A stretch of 64,000 bases of DNA from Cystobacter fuscus (GTDB lineage: Bacteria > Myxococcota > Myxococcia > Myxococcales > Myxococcaceae). The stretch lies in NCBI RefSeq assembly GCF_002305875.1, contig NZ_CP022098.1, positions 1,674,001 to 1,738,000 of the forward strand, given 5' to 3'. A program made the translations under genes and the position numbers. The notes below the pieces were generated by a model, which made no database searches, was not told the DNA's origin, and saw only the letters and a program-made list of their open reading frames with translations. Shown one piece after another: positions 15,784-24,502 of this stretch (positions are counted from its first letter, which is position 1; each line of letters opens with the position of its first letter).

Positions 15784-17079
15784 TCAGGACGTGCTGTCGG
15801 CCTGCGCGCGCCGCCGGGCGCGTGCCGGCTCGAGCAGCAGGGACGTCTGAGGCTCGCGCCCCGCCAGCCGCTCCAGGAACGTGCCCAGTTGCGAGGCTCG
15901 CTCCATGTGGGTGGAGCGCAGGGTGCGCATGCGCTCGGGGCACACGCGCAGCAGCCGCGTCATGGCGGGCCCCGGCGGGGTGATGCCCGTGGCCTGCGCC
16001 AGCAGGTTGAGCATGGCATCCGGGTTCGTCTCGTACACGCCGATCTCCTGCTCCTGGATGTAGGCGGGATGGGCGTCCTCGCTGCCCGGGATGATGTGGA
16101 AGAGCATGAGCGGGCCGCAGCGCGTCTCCATCAGCTCGTGCATGGACGCGGGCGCCAGGCTGCCGAGCACGGGCAGGTCCGCCAGTGCCATCAGCCGCGC
16201 CATCAGCGAGGCGTTGACGAAGCCGAAGAGCGCGACGCGCGGCACACCCTGGACCCGGGCCTTCAAGGCTTCATGGAAGCGCTCGTTGCGCCCACACACC
16301 ACCATCACGTTGAGGCGCTCCATCAGCGCGGGCGTGCGCAGCAGCCGCTCCAGCACGGGCATCGTCTTGCTCGTCCAGGCGGAGCCCCCGAGGAACAGCA
16401 GCGTCGGGCGCGAGGGATCCACACCCTCGAGTTGGGGGTGTTCGGCGCGCAGCGTCTCCAGCAGGGCACGGCGGCGCGTCTCCGACAGCCGGCCCCGCGC
16501 GCCCATCTCCCGGCCCACCTCCAGGAAGGGGGCCTTGGGGATGAACCCGGACAGGTGCACGCGCGAGAGCGGATAGTGGCCACGCACCCGGAGCCGCTCA
16601 CGCACCTGGGGCACCATCACGATGAGGGCATCGAGCCGGTAGGCTTCCTGCGACGGGGCGAAGATCTCCGTCGGCTCGCCATAGTCGGGGATGGCGCTGA
16701 CGATGGGCACGTCCAGCCCGAGCTGGCGCCGGGCGCGCACGAACATCGCCGACTGGAGGAAGTGCGTGGAGACCACGAGATCCGGCCGGTGCTGCACCAG
16801 GGCCTGCCGGGCCTCGGTCTCCAGCTGCGGATTGAGCAACACGGGGGGGGTCAGGGCTCCCCGGGCGTGGCCCAGGCTGAACAGGAGCGCCTGTATCCAG
16901 GGCGCGCGATGGATGCAGAAGTCATAGAAGCCGCTGACCCGGGTGTCCTGGCTGTCGAAGCTGAGGAGTTCGTAGTCGCGGTTTCCGGGATCCAGGGAGG
17001 CCAACGCCGTCCGCAGTGAGTCGCGTAGTGCGGTGTGGCCTCCTCCGACAGGCATGGTGGCGAGCAGGATGCGTTTCAT
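15784..17079 (-). CDS. MGDG-synthase/MurG-like glycosyltransferase
   Basis: This 431-residue protein starts MKRILLATMPVGGGHTALRD. The GGGH motif and the downstream HRPDLVVSTHFLQS block fit the N-terminal domain of the monogalactosyldiacylglycerol synthase/UgtP family (GT28 clan). The C-terminal half carries the donor-binding pattern (LFLGGSAWTSKTMPVL, GFVNASLMARLMALADLPV, and then a serine-rich turn before MHELMETRCGPL). Such enzymes add sugar from a nucleotide-sugar to diacylglycerol or a related lipid. The initiator was chosen at 17079 because homologues begin with this basic-hydrophobic strand; an in-frame ATG 47 codons earlier has no support. The acceptor is not known. Confidence 0.82.
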   Translation of the reverse strand: MKRILLATMPVGGGHTALRDSLRTALASLDPGNRDYELLSFDSQDTRVSGFYDFCIHRAPWIQALLFSLGHARGALTPPVLLNPQLETEARQALVQHRPDLVVSTHFLQSAMFVRARRQLGLDVPIVSAIPDYGEPTEIFAPSQEAYRLDALIVMVPQVRERLRVRGHYPLSRVHLSGFIPKAPFLEVGREMGARGRLSETRRRALLETLRAEHPQLEGVDPSRPTLLFLGGSAWTSKTMPVLERLLRTPALMERLNVMVVCGRNERFHEALKARVQGVPRVALFGFVNASLMARLMALADLPVLGSLAPASMHELMETRCGPLMLFHIIPGSEDAHPAYIQEQEIGVYETNPDAMLNLLAQATGITPPGPAMTRLLRVCPERMRTLRSTHMERASQLGTFLERLAGREPQTSLLLEPARARRRAQADSTS

Positions 17080-17291
17080 AGAATCCACGAGGAAGACCGG
17101 CCCAGGAGCTTCCGACCCGAGGTGCGGACGGGGGGCCGGCCGCGGTCGGAGAGCGCGCCGAGATGTGATGGACGCGACAGCCAAATGTCCAGGGAGTTCG
17201 TGCACCCTTCCCTGGATCATTCATGAACCAGACCACCAGCCGGGCGCTCGGATGCCACAACCTTTTCTCATGGGGTGATAGAGAGGAAGCC

Positions 17292-17813
17292 GTGACACGC
17301 GCCGTCATTTTCCTAGGTTGTGTCCTCTTCCTTGGGTCGGCTTGTACTCCCCCCCAGGGGCAGGCGGATGCCTCCGCGCCGCCCGCGGTGGTGATGCACG
17401 GGGTGCGCTTGCGCTCGTTCGAGGGAGATACCCCCTCGCTGGAGGGTCAGGCGCGCAGTGCCACCTATGAGCGCAGTGGCGAGCTCACGGCCTCCGAGGC
17501 CACGATCCGAGTGCCCGGCAAGACGCCCGGGGACGTCACGGTGGTGACCGCGCGGGAGCTGGAGGGCCACCTGGGCACCCGGCAGCTCGTGGCCTCCGGG
17601 GACGTGGTGGTGCGCAACCCCTCCGGCATGGTGGCGCGCACCCCCCGGGTCGCCTATGACGCGGTCCAACAAACGGCGCGCGGCTCCGAGGGCGTCCAGG
17701 TCCAGGGCCCCGACTACCGCCTGAGCGCCGAGACATTCCTGATTTCCATGCCCGACGGGCAATTCACCTTCGAAGGCTCGGTGCACACCGTGTTGGAGGC
17801 CGCGGATGATTGA
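17292..17813 (+). CDS. lptC: LPS export protein LptC-like lipoprotein
   Basis: Starting at GTG 17292, preceded by GAGAGGAAG, the 173-residue protein has a lipobox signal (FLGCVLFLGSAC). It continues with a beta-rich body containing VVMHGVRLRSFEGDTPSLEG and ending QFTFEGSVHTVLE. This is the pattern of the LptC/OstA-like fold, which relays LPS from the LptBFG extractor to LptA. Its product would be an inner-membrane-anchored lipoprotein rather than the single-helix anchor of E. coli LptC. It overlaps lptA by 8 nt and precedes lptB, supporting the assignment. An upstream ATG at 17223 would bury the signal sequence and was rejected. Confidence 0.8.
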   Translation: MTRAVIFLGCVLFLGSACTPPQGQADASAPPAVVMHGVRLRSFEGDTPSLEGQARSATYERSGELTASEATIRVPGKTPGDVTVVTARELEGHLGTRQLVASGDVVVRNPSGMVARTPRVAYDAVQQTARGSEGVQVQGPDYRLSAETFLISMPDGQFTFEGSVHTVLEAADD

Positions 17814-18780
17814 GTACCTCCTGACGGCCTTCTTCGTGGCCCAGCCCGTGCCGGTGGCCAGCGCCGCCCCGGGTCCCTCCTCCGCGCCCCGCAAGGAGGA
17901 GCCGCGGCTGAAGGATCCGGTGGAGATCACCTCCAAGCGGGTGAGGGGCTCGCGCGATCAGGCCATCTTCTCCGGCGACGTGGTGGTCAAGCAGCGCACC
18001 ATGGACCTGCGCTGTGACGAGATGACCGCCTTCTACACGGGCCCGCGCGAGGTGACGCGCGTGGAGTGCGCGGGGAACATGCGTCTGGTGGACGAGGGGC
18101 GCACCGCCCAGGGCGAGCGCGCCGTGCTCGACGTGCCCAGCGGCAGGCTCGTGGTGACGGGCAACCCCGAGGCGAGGGATCCCACCACCCACCTGCGCGG
18201 CTCCGAGGTGCGCCTGCTCATGGGCGCGCGGGGCATGGAGTACGAGGTGGACGAGGCCGTCGTCACCCTCGAGGCGGCTCCGCTGCGCACGCCGCGCAAG
18301 GGTGGGGGCAAGGAGGGCGGCGCGCAGCGGTTTCCCGCGGAGATCACCGCCCGCCGGGTCGTCGGCTCGTCCACCCAGGCCGTCTTCACGGGTGACGTGG
18401 TGGTGAAGCACCGGACGTTGGAGTTGCGGTGCGACAAGATGATCACCTACTTCAGCGCGACGCGGGAGGTGAGCCGGGCCGAGTGCGTGGGGCACGTGCG
18501 CGCCCAGGACGGGGCGCGGCAGGCGCGGGGCGAGCGGGCCGAGTTCAACGTCCCCACCGGGGTGCTGTGGCTGACGGGCAACCCCGAGGCGCGCGACGCC
18601 ACCACCCACCTGCGCGGCTCGGAAGTGCGGATGACGATCGGCGACGCGAATTTCGAGGTGAAGGACGCCGTTGTGACGGTCGAGTCCGCGCCGTCCGCGC
18701 CCCAGGGCAAGGGGGCGGGCAAGAGGCCTCCAGGCAAGTCGCCTGACAACTCGCAGACGGGGAGTACCAGGCAACCATGA
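17806..18780 (+). CDS. lptA: LptA/OstA-like periplasmic LPS-transport protein with duplicated domain
   Basis: This 324-residue protein carries an N-terminal signal sequence and two OstA/LptA domains in tandem, at about residues 38-160 and 180-300. The repeats share near-identical blocks: [20 protein letters not shown] against [20 protein letters not shown], and [20 protein letters not shown] against [20 protein letters not shown]. LptA forms a periplasmic beta-jelly-roll bridge that carries LPS to the outer membrane. An internally doubled version could be a covalent dimer of that bridge. It is embedded between lptC (8-nt overlap) and lptB (4-nt overlap). Confidence 0.85.
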   Translation: MIEYLLTAFFVAQPVPVASAAPGPSSAPRKEEPRLKDPVEITSKRVRGSRDQAIFSGDVVVKQRTMDLRCDEMTAFYTGPREVTRVECAGNMRLVDEGRTAQGERAVLDVPSGRLVVTGNPEARDPTTHLRGSEVRLLMGARGMEYEVDEAVVTLEAAPLRTPRKGGGKEGGAQRFPAEITARRVVGSSTQAVFTGDVVVKHRTLELRCDKMITYFSATREVSRAECVGHVRAQDGARQARGERAEFNVPTGVLWLTGNPEARDATTHLRGSEVRMTIGDANFEVKDAVVTVESAPSAPQGKGAGKRPPGKSPDNSQTGSTRQP

Positions 18781-19514
18781 GTGGCCGGTTGTTCGCGGAG
18801 GGTCTCCAGAAGACCTTCAACAAGCGTCAGGTGGTGCGGGGCGTGTCCTTCGAGGTCGCGCAGGGCGAGGTGGTGGGGCTGTTGGGCCCCAACGGCGCCG
18901 GCAAGACGACGAGCTTCAACATGGTGGTGGGCCTGGTGCGGCCCGACGCCGGCCGCGTGCGCATGGAGGGCGCGGATCTCACCGGACTGCCCATGCACCG
19001 GCGCACCGTCCACGGCCTGGGCTACCTCCCCCAGGAGTCCTCCATCTTCCGCAAGCTCACCGTGCGGCAGAACTTCCTGTCCGTGCTCGAGCTGCAGAAG
19101 GGCCTGGACCGCGCCGCCCGCGAGCGCCGGGCCGAGCAGCTGCTGGAGGAGTTCGACCTGCGCCACGTGGCCGAGGCTCCCGGCGAGGTGCTCTCCGGGG
19201 GCGAGCGCCGCCGCACGGAGATCGCCCGTTCGCTCATCCCCGAGCCTCGCTTCATCCTCTTCGACGAGCCCTTCGCCGGCGTGGACCCCATCAACGTGGG
19301 CGACATCCAGGCGCAGATCTCCCTGCTCAAGTCCCGGGGCCTGGGCGTGCTCATCACCGACCACAACGTCCAGGAGACCCTGGGTATCTGTGATCGGGCG
19401 TACATCATCGCACAGGGGCAGATCCTCGAGGAGGGGACTCCCGAGCGGCTCGTTGCTTCACCCCGAGCGCGAGCGGTGTATCTCGGCGAGCGGTTTCGCT
19501 TGCAGTCCGGGTGA
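18777..19514 (+). CDS. lptB: LPS export ABC transporter ATPase
   Basis: This 245-residue ATPase has Walker [11 protein letters not shown], the signature [13 protein letters not shown], Walker [14 protein letters not shown] and the switch histidine in [14 protein letters not shown]. These are the LptB fingerprints. With LptF and LptG (not in the window) it extracts LPS from the inner membrane and pushes it through the LptC-LptA chain encoded just upstream. ATG 18777 overlaps the lptA stop codon. It is followed 263 bp downstream by rpoN, an order (lptB-rpoN) found in many proteobacteria. Confidence 0.95.
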   Translation: MSGRLFAEGLQKTFNKRQVVRGVSFEVAQGEVVGLLGPNGAGKTTSFNMVVGLVRPDAGRVRMEGADLTGLPMHRRTVHGLGYLPQESSIFRKLTVRQNFLSVLELQKGLDRAARERRAEQLLEEFDLRHVAEAPGEVLSGGERRRTEIARSLIPEPRFILFDEPFAGVDPINVGDIQAQISLLKSRGLGVLITDHNVQETLGICDRAYIIAQGQILEEGTPERLVASPRARAVYLGERFRLQSG

Positions 19515-19712
19515 GGGCCGATCGTCCGCCCCCGCGGGGCCGCCGGCCCGTTCGCGTCCGCCTCGTCGCCTGGTGTCCACTCGTCCATTCCTGAACGTCT
19601 CCTGCGGCTCGCGAGATTGGCTAAACTCGCGGAATAAAAGGAGAAATTCACGCACTGCAAGGGATGCGCCGGACCCGGGGGCACTGGACGAAGTCGGGGG
19701 GCCTTGTTAGCT

Positions 19713-19728
19713 TGGCACGGTCCTTGAT
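19713..19728 (+). promoter_or_regulatory. Candidate sigma-54 promoter upstream of rpoN
   Basis: The sequence TGGCACG-GTCC-TTGAT fits the -24 element exactly. At the -12 element it has TTGA in place of TTGC. The GG-to-G spacing is the required 12 bases. It lies 50 bp upstream of the rpoN start, so rpoN may be transcribed in part by its own product. The -12 deviation keeps confidence moderate. Confidence 0.4.
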
Positions 19729-19777
19729 GGCGGGTCGCCGTCAAGTCGAGCATTGAAAAGGGCGGGAGACCCCAGAA

Positions 19778-21289
19778 ATGGCGATGGAACTCAAGCAGAG
19801 CCTGAAGCTTTCGCAGCAGCTGGTGATGACGCCCCAGCTGCAGCAGGCCATCAAGCTGCTGCAACTCTCGCGCATGGAGCTGTTGGAGCAGGTCCGGGAA
19901 GAGATGGATCAGAACCCGCTCCTGGAGCAGCCAGACGAGGCGCCCTTCGGTGACTTGACGGACAAGGAGCCGGGCGAGGCCTCCATGGAGGCGGCGAATA
20001 CCGAGATTCCCCGGGATCTGGAGCCCCGCACCCCGGACACGGCGACGGAGTTCAAGGCCGACAAGGACGGCCCGCCGGAGATCGACTGGGAGGCGTACCT
20101 CAACAGCTACCAGTTCAACGAGCCGACCACGGCGTCCAACAAGGGCAACGTGGCCACGGACGACATGCCCTCCTTCGAAGCCAACATGGTGGAGAAGGAG
20201 GATCTGGTCGACCACCTGCAGGAGCAACTGGGCACGCTGCGGCTCAACGACGCCGAGCGCCGCATCGGCATGCTCATCCTCGGCAACCTGGACCACGACG
20301 GCTACCTCAAGCTGGAGGAGGTGGAGGGAGACCCCCTCATCCGTCTGGCCAACGAGGCGGACGTGCCCATGAGCGTGGCCGAGCGCACCCTGCGCCGCAT
20401 CCAGAACCTGGAGCCCAAGGGCTGCGCCGCGCGCGACTTGCAGGAGTGCCTGCTCATCCAGGTGGCCGCGCTCAAGGACAAGCACGCTCCGCTGCTCGGC
20501 CTCATCATCAAGCGCCACATGAAGTACCTGGAGAGCAAGAACCTCCCGGCGATCGCCAAGGATCTCAAGGTGTCGCTCGAGGAGGTGGTGGAGGCCTCCA
20601 AGCTCCTGCCGCGCCTGGACCCGAAGCCGGGCCGCAACTTCAGCGGCGACGACGCGCAGTTCATCACCCCGGACGTGTTCGTCTACAAGATGGAGGACGA
20701 CTACACGGTGGTGCTCAACGACGACGGCCTGTCCAAGCTGCGCATCTCCGGCATGTACCGCAACGCGCTCAAGGCGGGCGGGGTGGGCCCCGGGCAGACC
20801 AAGGAGTTCATCCAGGAGAAGCTGCGCAGCGCCCAGTGGCTCATCCGCTCCATCCACCAGCGCCAGCGCACCATCTACAAGGTCACCGAGAGCATCGTGA
20901 AGTTCCAGCGCGAGTTCCTCGACCAGGGCATCGCGCACCTCAAGCCGCTCATCCTGCGCGACGTGGCCGAGGACATCGGCATGCACGAGTCCACCGTGTC
21001 GCGCGTGACGACGAACAAGTACGTGCACACGCCCCAGGGCATCTTCGAGCTGAAGTACTTCTTCAACTCGTCCATCGCCCGCGTGTCCGGAGACGACACC
21101 GCGAGCGAGGCCGTCAAGCACCACATCAAGCAGCTCGTCAGCCAGGAAGATCCGCGCAACCCCTACTCGGATCAGAAGATCGTCGAGCTGCTCAAGGCCC
21201 AGGGCACGGAGATCGCCCGGCGCACCGTGGCCAAGTACCGCGAGGTGCTCAACATCCTCCCGAGCAGCAAGCGCAAGCGCTACTTCTAG
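19778..21289 (+). CDS. rpoN: RNA polymerase sigma-54 factor
   Basis: This 503-residue protein begins MAMELKQSLKLSQQLVMTPQ LQQAIKLLQL, the region I glutamine-rich helix that contacts enhancer-binding proteins and the -12 DNA. An acidic region II follows (about residues 60-110), then the core-binding domain. Near the C-terminus a helix-turn-helix reads ESTVSRVTTNKYVHTPQGIF, and the RpoN box is ARRTVAKYRE. Sigma-54 recognises -24/-12 promoters and needs AAA+ activators such as the NtrC-type protein at 45672. It is the expected sigma factor for the small-RNA array at 47.3-48.7 kb. The start at 19778 has GGGAGA upstream. Confidence 0.97.
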   Translation: MAMELKQSLKLSQQLVMTPQLQQAIKLLQLSRMELLEQVREEMDQNPLLEQPDEAPFGDLTDKEPGEASMEAANTEIPRDLEPRTPDTATEFKADKDGPPEIDWEAYLNSYQFNEPTTASNKGNVATDDMPSFEANMVEKEDLVDHLQEQLGTLRLNDAERRIGMLILGNLDHDGYLKLEEVEGDPLIRLANEADVPMSVAERTLRRIQNLEPKGCAARDLQECLLIQVAALKDKHAPLLGLIIKRHMKYLESKNLPAIAKDLKVSLEEVVEASKLLPRLDPKPGRNFSGDDAQFITPDVFVYKMEDDYTVVLNDDGLSKLRISGMYRNALKAGGVGPGQTKEFIQEKLRSAQWLIRSIHQRQRTIYKVTESIVKFQREFLDQGIAHLKPLILRDVAEDIGMHESTVSRVTTNKYVHTPQGIFELKYFFNSSIARVSGDDTASEAVKHHIKQLVSQEDPRNPYSDQKIVELLKAQGTEIARRTVAKYREVLNILPSSKRKRYF

Positions 21290-21342
21290 CCCCGCGCCCC
21301 CCTTCCCGGACAGGCCTTGTCCGGATGCGCCGGAGGGGGTTC

Positions 21343-21999
21343 ATGATGCGGCCCATGTCCGCCATGAGCCCCGAGTCCGACCCCGTCCCCACGCGTGAAC
21401 TCACGCCGCTCGTCGTCCCCCCGGTGACCCTGGAGGGCGAGCGCGTGCGCCTCGAGCCGCTCGCCTCCGCGCATACCCCCGGGCTCGTGGCGCTGCTCGA
21501 GCCGGAGATCTTCGAGCACTTCAACCTGGTGCTGCGCACGCCCGCGGACGTGGAGGCCTACGTCGCCGCCGCGCTGAAGGCCGCGGAGGCGGGGGTGGAG
21601 CGGCCCTTCGTCATCCTCGAGCGCGAGACGGGCACCCCGGTGGGCACCACGCGCTACCTGGACATCCAACGCACGCACCGCACGCTGGAGATTGGCAGCA
21701 CGTGGCTGGCCCGGCGCGTCTGGCGCTCGCGGGTGAACACCGAGTGCAAGTTCCTCCTGCTGCGGCATGCCTTCGAGACGCTCGGGGTGATGCGCGTGCA
21801 GTTCAAGACCGATCGGCGCAACACCCGCTCGCGCACGGCCATCGAGCGGCTCGGCGCGCGCTTCGAGGGCATCCTGCGTCACCACATGCTGGTGCGCGGC
21901 GGTCAGGTGCGCGACTCGGCCTACTACAGCATCGTCGACACCGAGTGGCCCGAGGTGAAGGCGGGCCTCGCGCGCAAGCTGGACGTCACCGGTCGCTGA
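21343..21999 (+). CDS. GNAT-family N-acetyltransferase
   Basis: This 218-residue protein shows the GNAT (RimJ/RimL-like) pattern: VRLEPLASAHTPGLVALLEP at the N-terminus, VGTTRYLDI and LEIGSTWLA in the central strands, and NTRSRTAIERLGARFEG at the acetyl-CoA-binding end. The family acetylates amines on proteins or small molecules; this subgroup resembles ribosomal-protein acetyltransferases. The gene starts at one of several closely spaced ATG codons at 21343-21364, of which 21343 or 21346 best fit GGAGG at 21332. It is 53 bp after rpoN. Confidence 0.85.
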   Translation: MMRPMSAMSPESDPVPTRELTPLVVPPVTLEGERVRLEPLASAHTPGLVALLEPEIFEHFNLVLRTPADVEAYVAAALKAAEAGVERPFVILERETGTPVGTTRYLDIQRTHRTLEIGSTWLARRVWRSRVNTECKFLLLRHAFETLGVMRVQFKTDRRNTRSRTAIERLGARFEGILRHHMLVRGGQVRDSAYYSIVDTEWPEVKAGLARKLDVTGR

Positions 22000-22100
22000 G
22001 CCCGCCCGCCTCCCGGGCGTGGGGTCCTCACGCGTTGGTTGCCAGTCACACCCGGCCTCCCCACCGTGGGCTGGGTACACCCAACCCGAGGATTTCCCAC

Positions 22101-22979
22101 ATGGCTCAGAAAGATCCGCGTTCCGCCGGCAACCCGCCCCCGCAGCCTCCGCAGGAGCAGTCGGCCCCGGCGCTCGAATCCAAGATGACGCCCGAGCCCG
22201 ATTACGGGCTGACCTCGTACAAGGGGCTCGGCCGATTGAAGGGCCGCGTGGCGCTCGTCACCGGCGGCGACAGTGGCATTGGCCGCGCGGTGTGCCTCGC
22301 GTTCGCCCGCGAGGGCGCCGACGTGGCCTTCGGCTACCTCAACGAGGATCAGGACGCCGAGGTGACCCGGCGCGCCGTCGAGGAGTCCGGCCACCAGGTG
22401 GTGTCCTTCCGGGGAGATCTCACGGACGAGGCCGTGTGCCGCCGCCTCATCGAGGACACGGTGAAGCGCTTCGGCCGCATCGACATCCTCGTCAACAACG
22501 CCGCCTACCAGGGCAAGGCGGTGGAGAAGTTCGAGGAGATCTCCTCCGAGCGGCTCGAGCGCACCTTCCGCACCAACATCCTCGCGATGTTCCACCTGGT
22601 GCGCTACGCGCTGCCGCACATGAAGAAGGGCTCCACCATCATCAACACGGCCTCCATCCAGGCCTATCAGCCCTCGCCCAACATCCTCGACTACGCGTGC
22701 ACCAAGGGCGCCATCGTCACCTTCACCAAGGGGCTGGCGCAGGAGCTCATCGAGCGGGGCATCCGCGTCAACTGCGTGGCGCCCGGCCCCGTGTGGACGC
22801 CCATCATCCCCGCCTCCTTCGACGCGGAGAAGGTGAAGTCCTTCGGCGAGGGCAACCCCACCGGCCGCGCCGGTCAGCCCGTCGAGCTGGCGCCCTCCTA
22901 CGTGTTCCTCGCCTCGGACGAGTCCACCTACGTCAATGGCGAGGTGCTCGGCGTCACCGGCGGCAAGCTGCTCGCCTGA
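22101..22979 (+). CDS. Short-chain dehydrogenase/reductase (YhdF/YhxC-type)
   Basis: This 292-residue protein has a proline-rich N-terminal extension, then the SDR core: the cofactor motif VALVTGGDSGIGRAVCLAFA, DILVNNAAYQ, the catalytic serine in TIINTASIQAYQ, and YACTKGA with Tyr and Lys. The C-terminus reads YVNGEVLGVTGG. The extended N-terminus is typical of stress-associated oxidoreductases of the YhdF/GsiB-linked subgroup in many soil bacteria. The start at 22101 is the only ATG before the conserved core. The substrate is unknown. Confidence 0.9.
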   Translation: MAQKDPRSAGNPPPQPPQEQSAPALESKMTPEPDYGLTSYKGLGRLKGRVALVTGGDSGIGRAVCLAFAREGADVAFGYLNEDQDAEVTRRAVEESGHQVVSFRGDLTDEAVCRRLIEDTVKRFGRIDILVNNAAYQGKAVEKFEEISSERLERTFRTNILAMFHLVRYALPHMKKGSTIINTASIQAYQPSPNILDYACTKGAIVTFTKGLAQELIERGIRVNCVAPGPVWTPIIPASFDAEKVKSFGEGNPTGRAGQPVELAPSYVFLASDESTYVNGEVLGVTGGKLLA

Positions 22980-23054
22980 GTTCCCTCCGCCGCGCTGTCC
23001 TCCCCCGTCTCCGGGCCCGCGTAAGTCTTACCGGCTCGGGGACGGGTCATTCCT

Positions 23055-23069
23055 CGCTTGGAACCCAAG
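23055..23069. promoter_or_regulatory. Short inverted repeat upstream of candidate sigma-54 promoter
   Basis: GCTTGG-AAC-CCAAGC at 23055-23069 is a perfect 6-bp inverted repeat. It lies 38 bp upstream of the candidate -24 element at 23107. A second one, GTAAG-T-CTTAC, lies at 23020. These could be activator sites, but the distance is shorter than usual for sigma-54 enhancers, so the assignment is weak. Confidence 0.3.
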
Positions 23070-23106
23070 CACTTGAAATCCCAGGACTTTCTGGCCGTGG
23101 ACCCCT

Positions 23107-23122
23107 TGGCACGCGCGATGCT
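23107..23122 (+). promoter_or_regulatory. Candidate sigma-54 promoter in the SDR-rpiA intergenic region
   Basis: TGGCACG-CGCG-ATGCT has an exact -24 element, the right 12-base spacing from GG to GC, and a one-base mismatch at -12 (ATGC for TTGC). It would start a transcript near 23133. The transcript would pass through a G-rich tract and reach a 13-bp hairpin at 23279-23310 before rpiA. It may drive a non-coding RNA or, by read-through, rpiA. Confidence 0.45.
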
Positions 23123-23132
23123 TTATCTCCGC

Positions 23133-23318
23133 TCACGCAGGGGCGGGGAAGGGTGGGCAGGTGGGGGGCGGGCAGGTCGGGTCGAGGGGCGTGGGGCAGG
23201 TCGGGGGCGGGGGGTCGAAGGGTTGTTGGAGGGGAGTGCCAGTCAGGGGCGGTAGTGGGGGGTAGTTCGTTGTTCGTTGGGGAGGAGCCGCTGGGGGGCG
23301 GCTCCTCCCCAAACCTTT
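23133..23318 (+). ncRNA. Possible G-rich small RNA or rpiA leader
   Basis: The predicted transcript from the candidate sigma-54 promoter is about 185 nt. Positions 23140-23215 are exceptionally G-rich on the plus strand and contain at least three GGGCAGGT-like units and many G3-G6 runs that could form G-quadruplexes. No reading frame here looks coding. It ends in a perfect stem with a short T-containing tail. Whether it is a separate RNA or the regulatory 5' leader of rpiA cannot be decided from sequence. Confidence 0.3.
23279..23318 (+). terminator. Strong 13-bp hairpin before rpiA
   Basis: GGGGAGGAGCCGC at 23279-23291 pairs perfectly with GCGGCTCCTCCCC at 23298-23310 around a 6-nt loop. 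It is followed by AAACCTTTT. It could terminate the upstream transcript or act as an attenuator 87 nt before the rpiA start. Confidence 0.55.
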
Positions 23319-23404
23319 TGCGGGCTGGAGCGCGGGGCTCGGGGCAGGCTGCACACCTTGTCTGAAGGACTTCCCCCCGCGTCGGGAACACGAGGAGCCC
23401 CGCC

Positions 23405-24124
23405 ATGAGCCCATCCGTCGAGAAGGGTGCCGCCAACGACATCGACCGGCACAAGCGAGAGGCCGCCGAGCGCGCGGTGGAGTCCATGCAGCCGGGCATG
23501 GTGGTGGGGCTGGGCACGGGAAGCACCGCGGCCCACGTGGTGCACCGGCTGGCGGCCTTGCGGAGCGAGGGGAAGCTGCTGGACGTGAAGGGCGTGCCGA
23601 CGTCGCATCGAACGGCGGTCCTGGCGGAGTCGCTCGGCATTCCCCTCACCACGTTGGAGGCGCACCCCGTGTTGGATCTCTGCATCGACGGCGCGGACGA
23701 GGTGGACCCGGAGCTGCGGCTCATCAAGGGCGGGGGCGGCGCGCTGTTGCGCGAGAAGATCGTCGCCCAGGCGAGCCGTCGGGTGATCATCGTGGTGGAC
23801 GAGGGCAAGTTGTCTCCCCGGCTGGGCACGCGCTGGGCGGTGCCGGTGGAGGTGCTGCCGTTTGGCTGGCGCTCGCAGGCGCTCTACCTGGAAGGACTGG
23901 GCGCCCGGGTCACCCAGCGTCTGGGCCCCGGGGGCTCACCCTTCGTGACGGATCAGGGCCACTTCATCCTCGACTGCGCCTGGGGGGCCCTGGAGCAGCC
24001 GGAAGCGCTGGCCGCGCGGCTCCAGGCCCGGGCGGGGATCGTGGAGCATGGCCTGTTCCTCGGGCTGACGTCGGAGCTCATCGTGGCCGGTTCCGGGGGC
24101 GTGGAAGTTCGCCATCCCGGCTGA
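23405..24124 (+). CDS. rpiA: Ribose-5-phosphate isomerase A
   Basis: This 239-residue protein has the RpiA signatures: GMVVGLGTGSTAAHVVHRLA at the phosphate-binding loop, PTSHRTAVLAESLGIPL, DLCIDGADEVDPELRLIKGG with the catalytic aspartates, and GGGALLREKIVA. It interconverts ribose-5-phosphate and ribulose-5-phosphate in the pentose phosphate pathway. ATG 23405 follows GAGGAG. An 8-bp GGGGCTCG/CGAGCCCC dyad at 24137-24174 may be a weak terminator. The upstream region holds a candidate sigma-54 promoter and a large hairpin, so expression may be unusual for this housekeeping gene. Confidence 0.95.
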   Translation: MSPSVEKGAANDIDRHKREAAERAVESMQPGMVVGLGTGSTAAHVVHRLAALRSEGKLLDVKGVPTSHRTAVLAESLGIPLTTLEAHPVLDLCIDGADEVDPELRLIKGGGGALLREKIVAQASRRVIIVVDEGKLSPRLGTRWAVPVEVLPFGWRSQALYLEGLGARVTQRLGPGGSPFVTDQGHFILDCAWGALEQPEALAARLQARAGIVEHGLFLGLTSELIVAGSGGVEVRHPG

Positions 24125-24219
24125 AGGGATCGGAGGGGGGCTCGTCCGCCCGGCCGCCCCTCCCACCGAGCCCCAGGGTGCTTACCTCTTCGATGGTCAT
24201 CTCTTGGAGGGGTACTCAC

Positions 24220-24489
24220 ATGGGTCTCGAAACACTGGTGCTCTGGCTGTTCATCGGTCTCATCGCGGGTTGGTTGGCCTCGGCGGTCGTGGGCGGGGGC
24301 TATGGCCTCGTGGGCGACATCGTCGTGGGCATCGTGGGCGCGTTCCTGGGCGGATGGCTCTTCCGCGCCCTGGGGGTGGGCGCTCCGGGCAGCGGCATCG
24401 TCTCGACCATCATCGTGGCCTTCGTGGGTGCCGTCGTCCTGCTATTGATTCTGCGGGCCATCCATCGGACGACGTACCGGCGGGTTTGA
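24220..24489 (+). CDS. GlsB/YeaQ/YmgE family stress-response membrane protein
   Basis: This 89-residue protein is made of three hydrophobic helices with glycine-rich spacing: LVLWLFIGLIAGWLASAVVG, then DIVVGIVGAFLGGWLF, then IVSTIIVAFVGAVVLLLILR. It matches the transglycosylase-associated (GlsB/YeaQ) family of small inner-membrane proteins induced by general stress. GGAGGGG precedes the ATG at 24220, so the longer frame from 24178 is not used. A hairpin follows the stop at 24503. Confidence 0.9.
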   Translation: MGLETLVLWLFIGLIAGWLASAVVGGGYGLVGDIVVGIVGAFLGGWLFRALGVGAPGSGIVSTIIVAFVGAVVLLLILRAIHRTTYRRV

Positions 24490-24502
24490 TGCACCGGGTC
24501 GG

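Noticed and set aside
23140-23215. A coding interpretation of the G-rich tract (frames 23058-23255 and others)
   Set aside because: Glycine/arginine-rich low-complexity translation with no ribosome-binding site. It is more likely untranslated RNA.
22980-23404. A tRNA gene in this gap
   Set aside because: No cloverleaf with T-loop and acceptor stem could be found. Stems seen are the terminator and short dyads.
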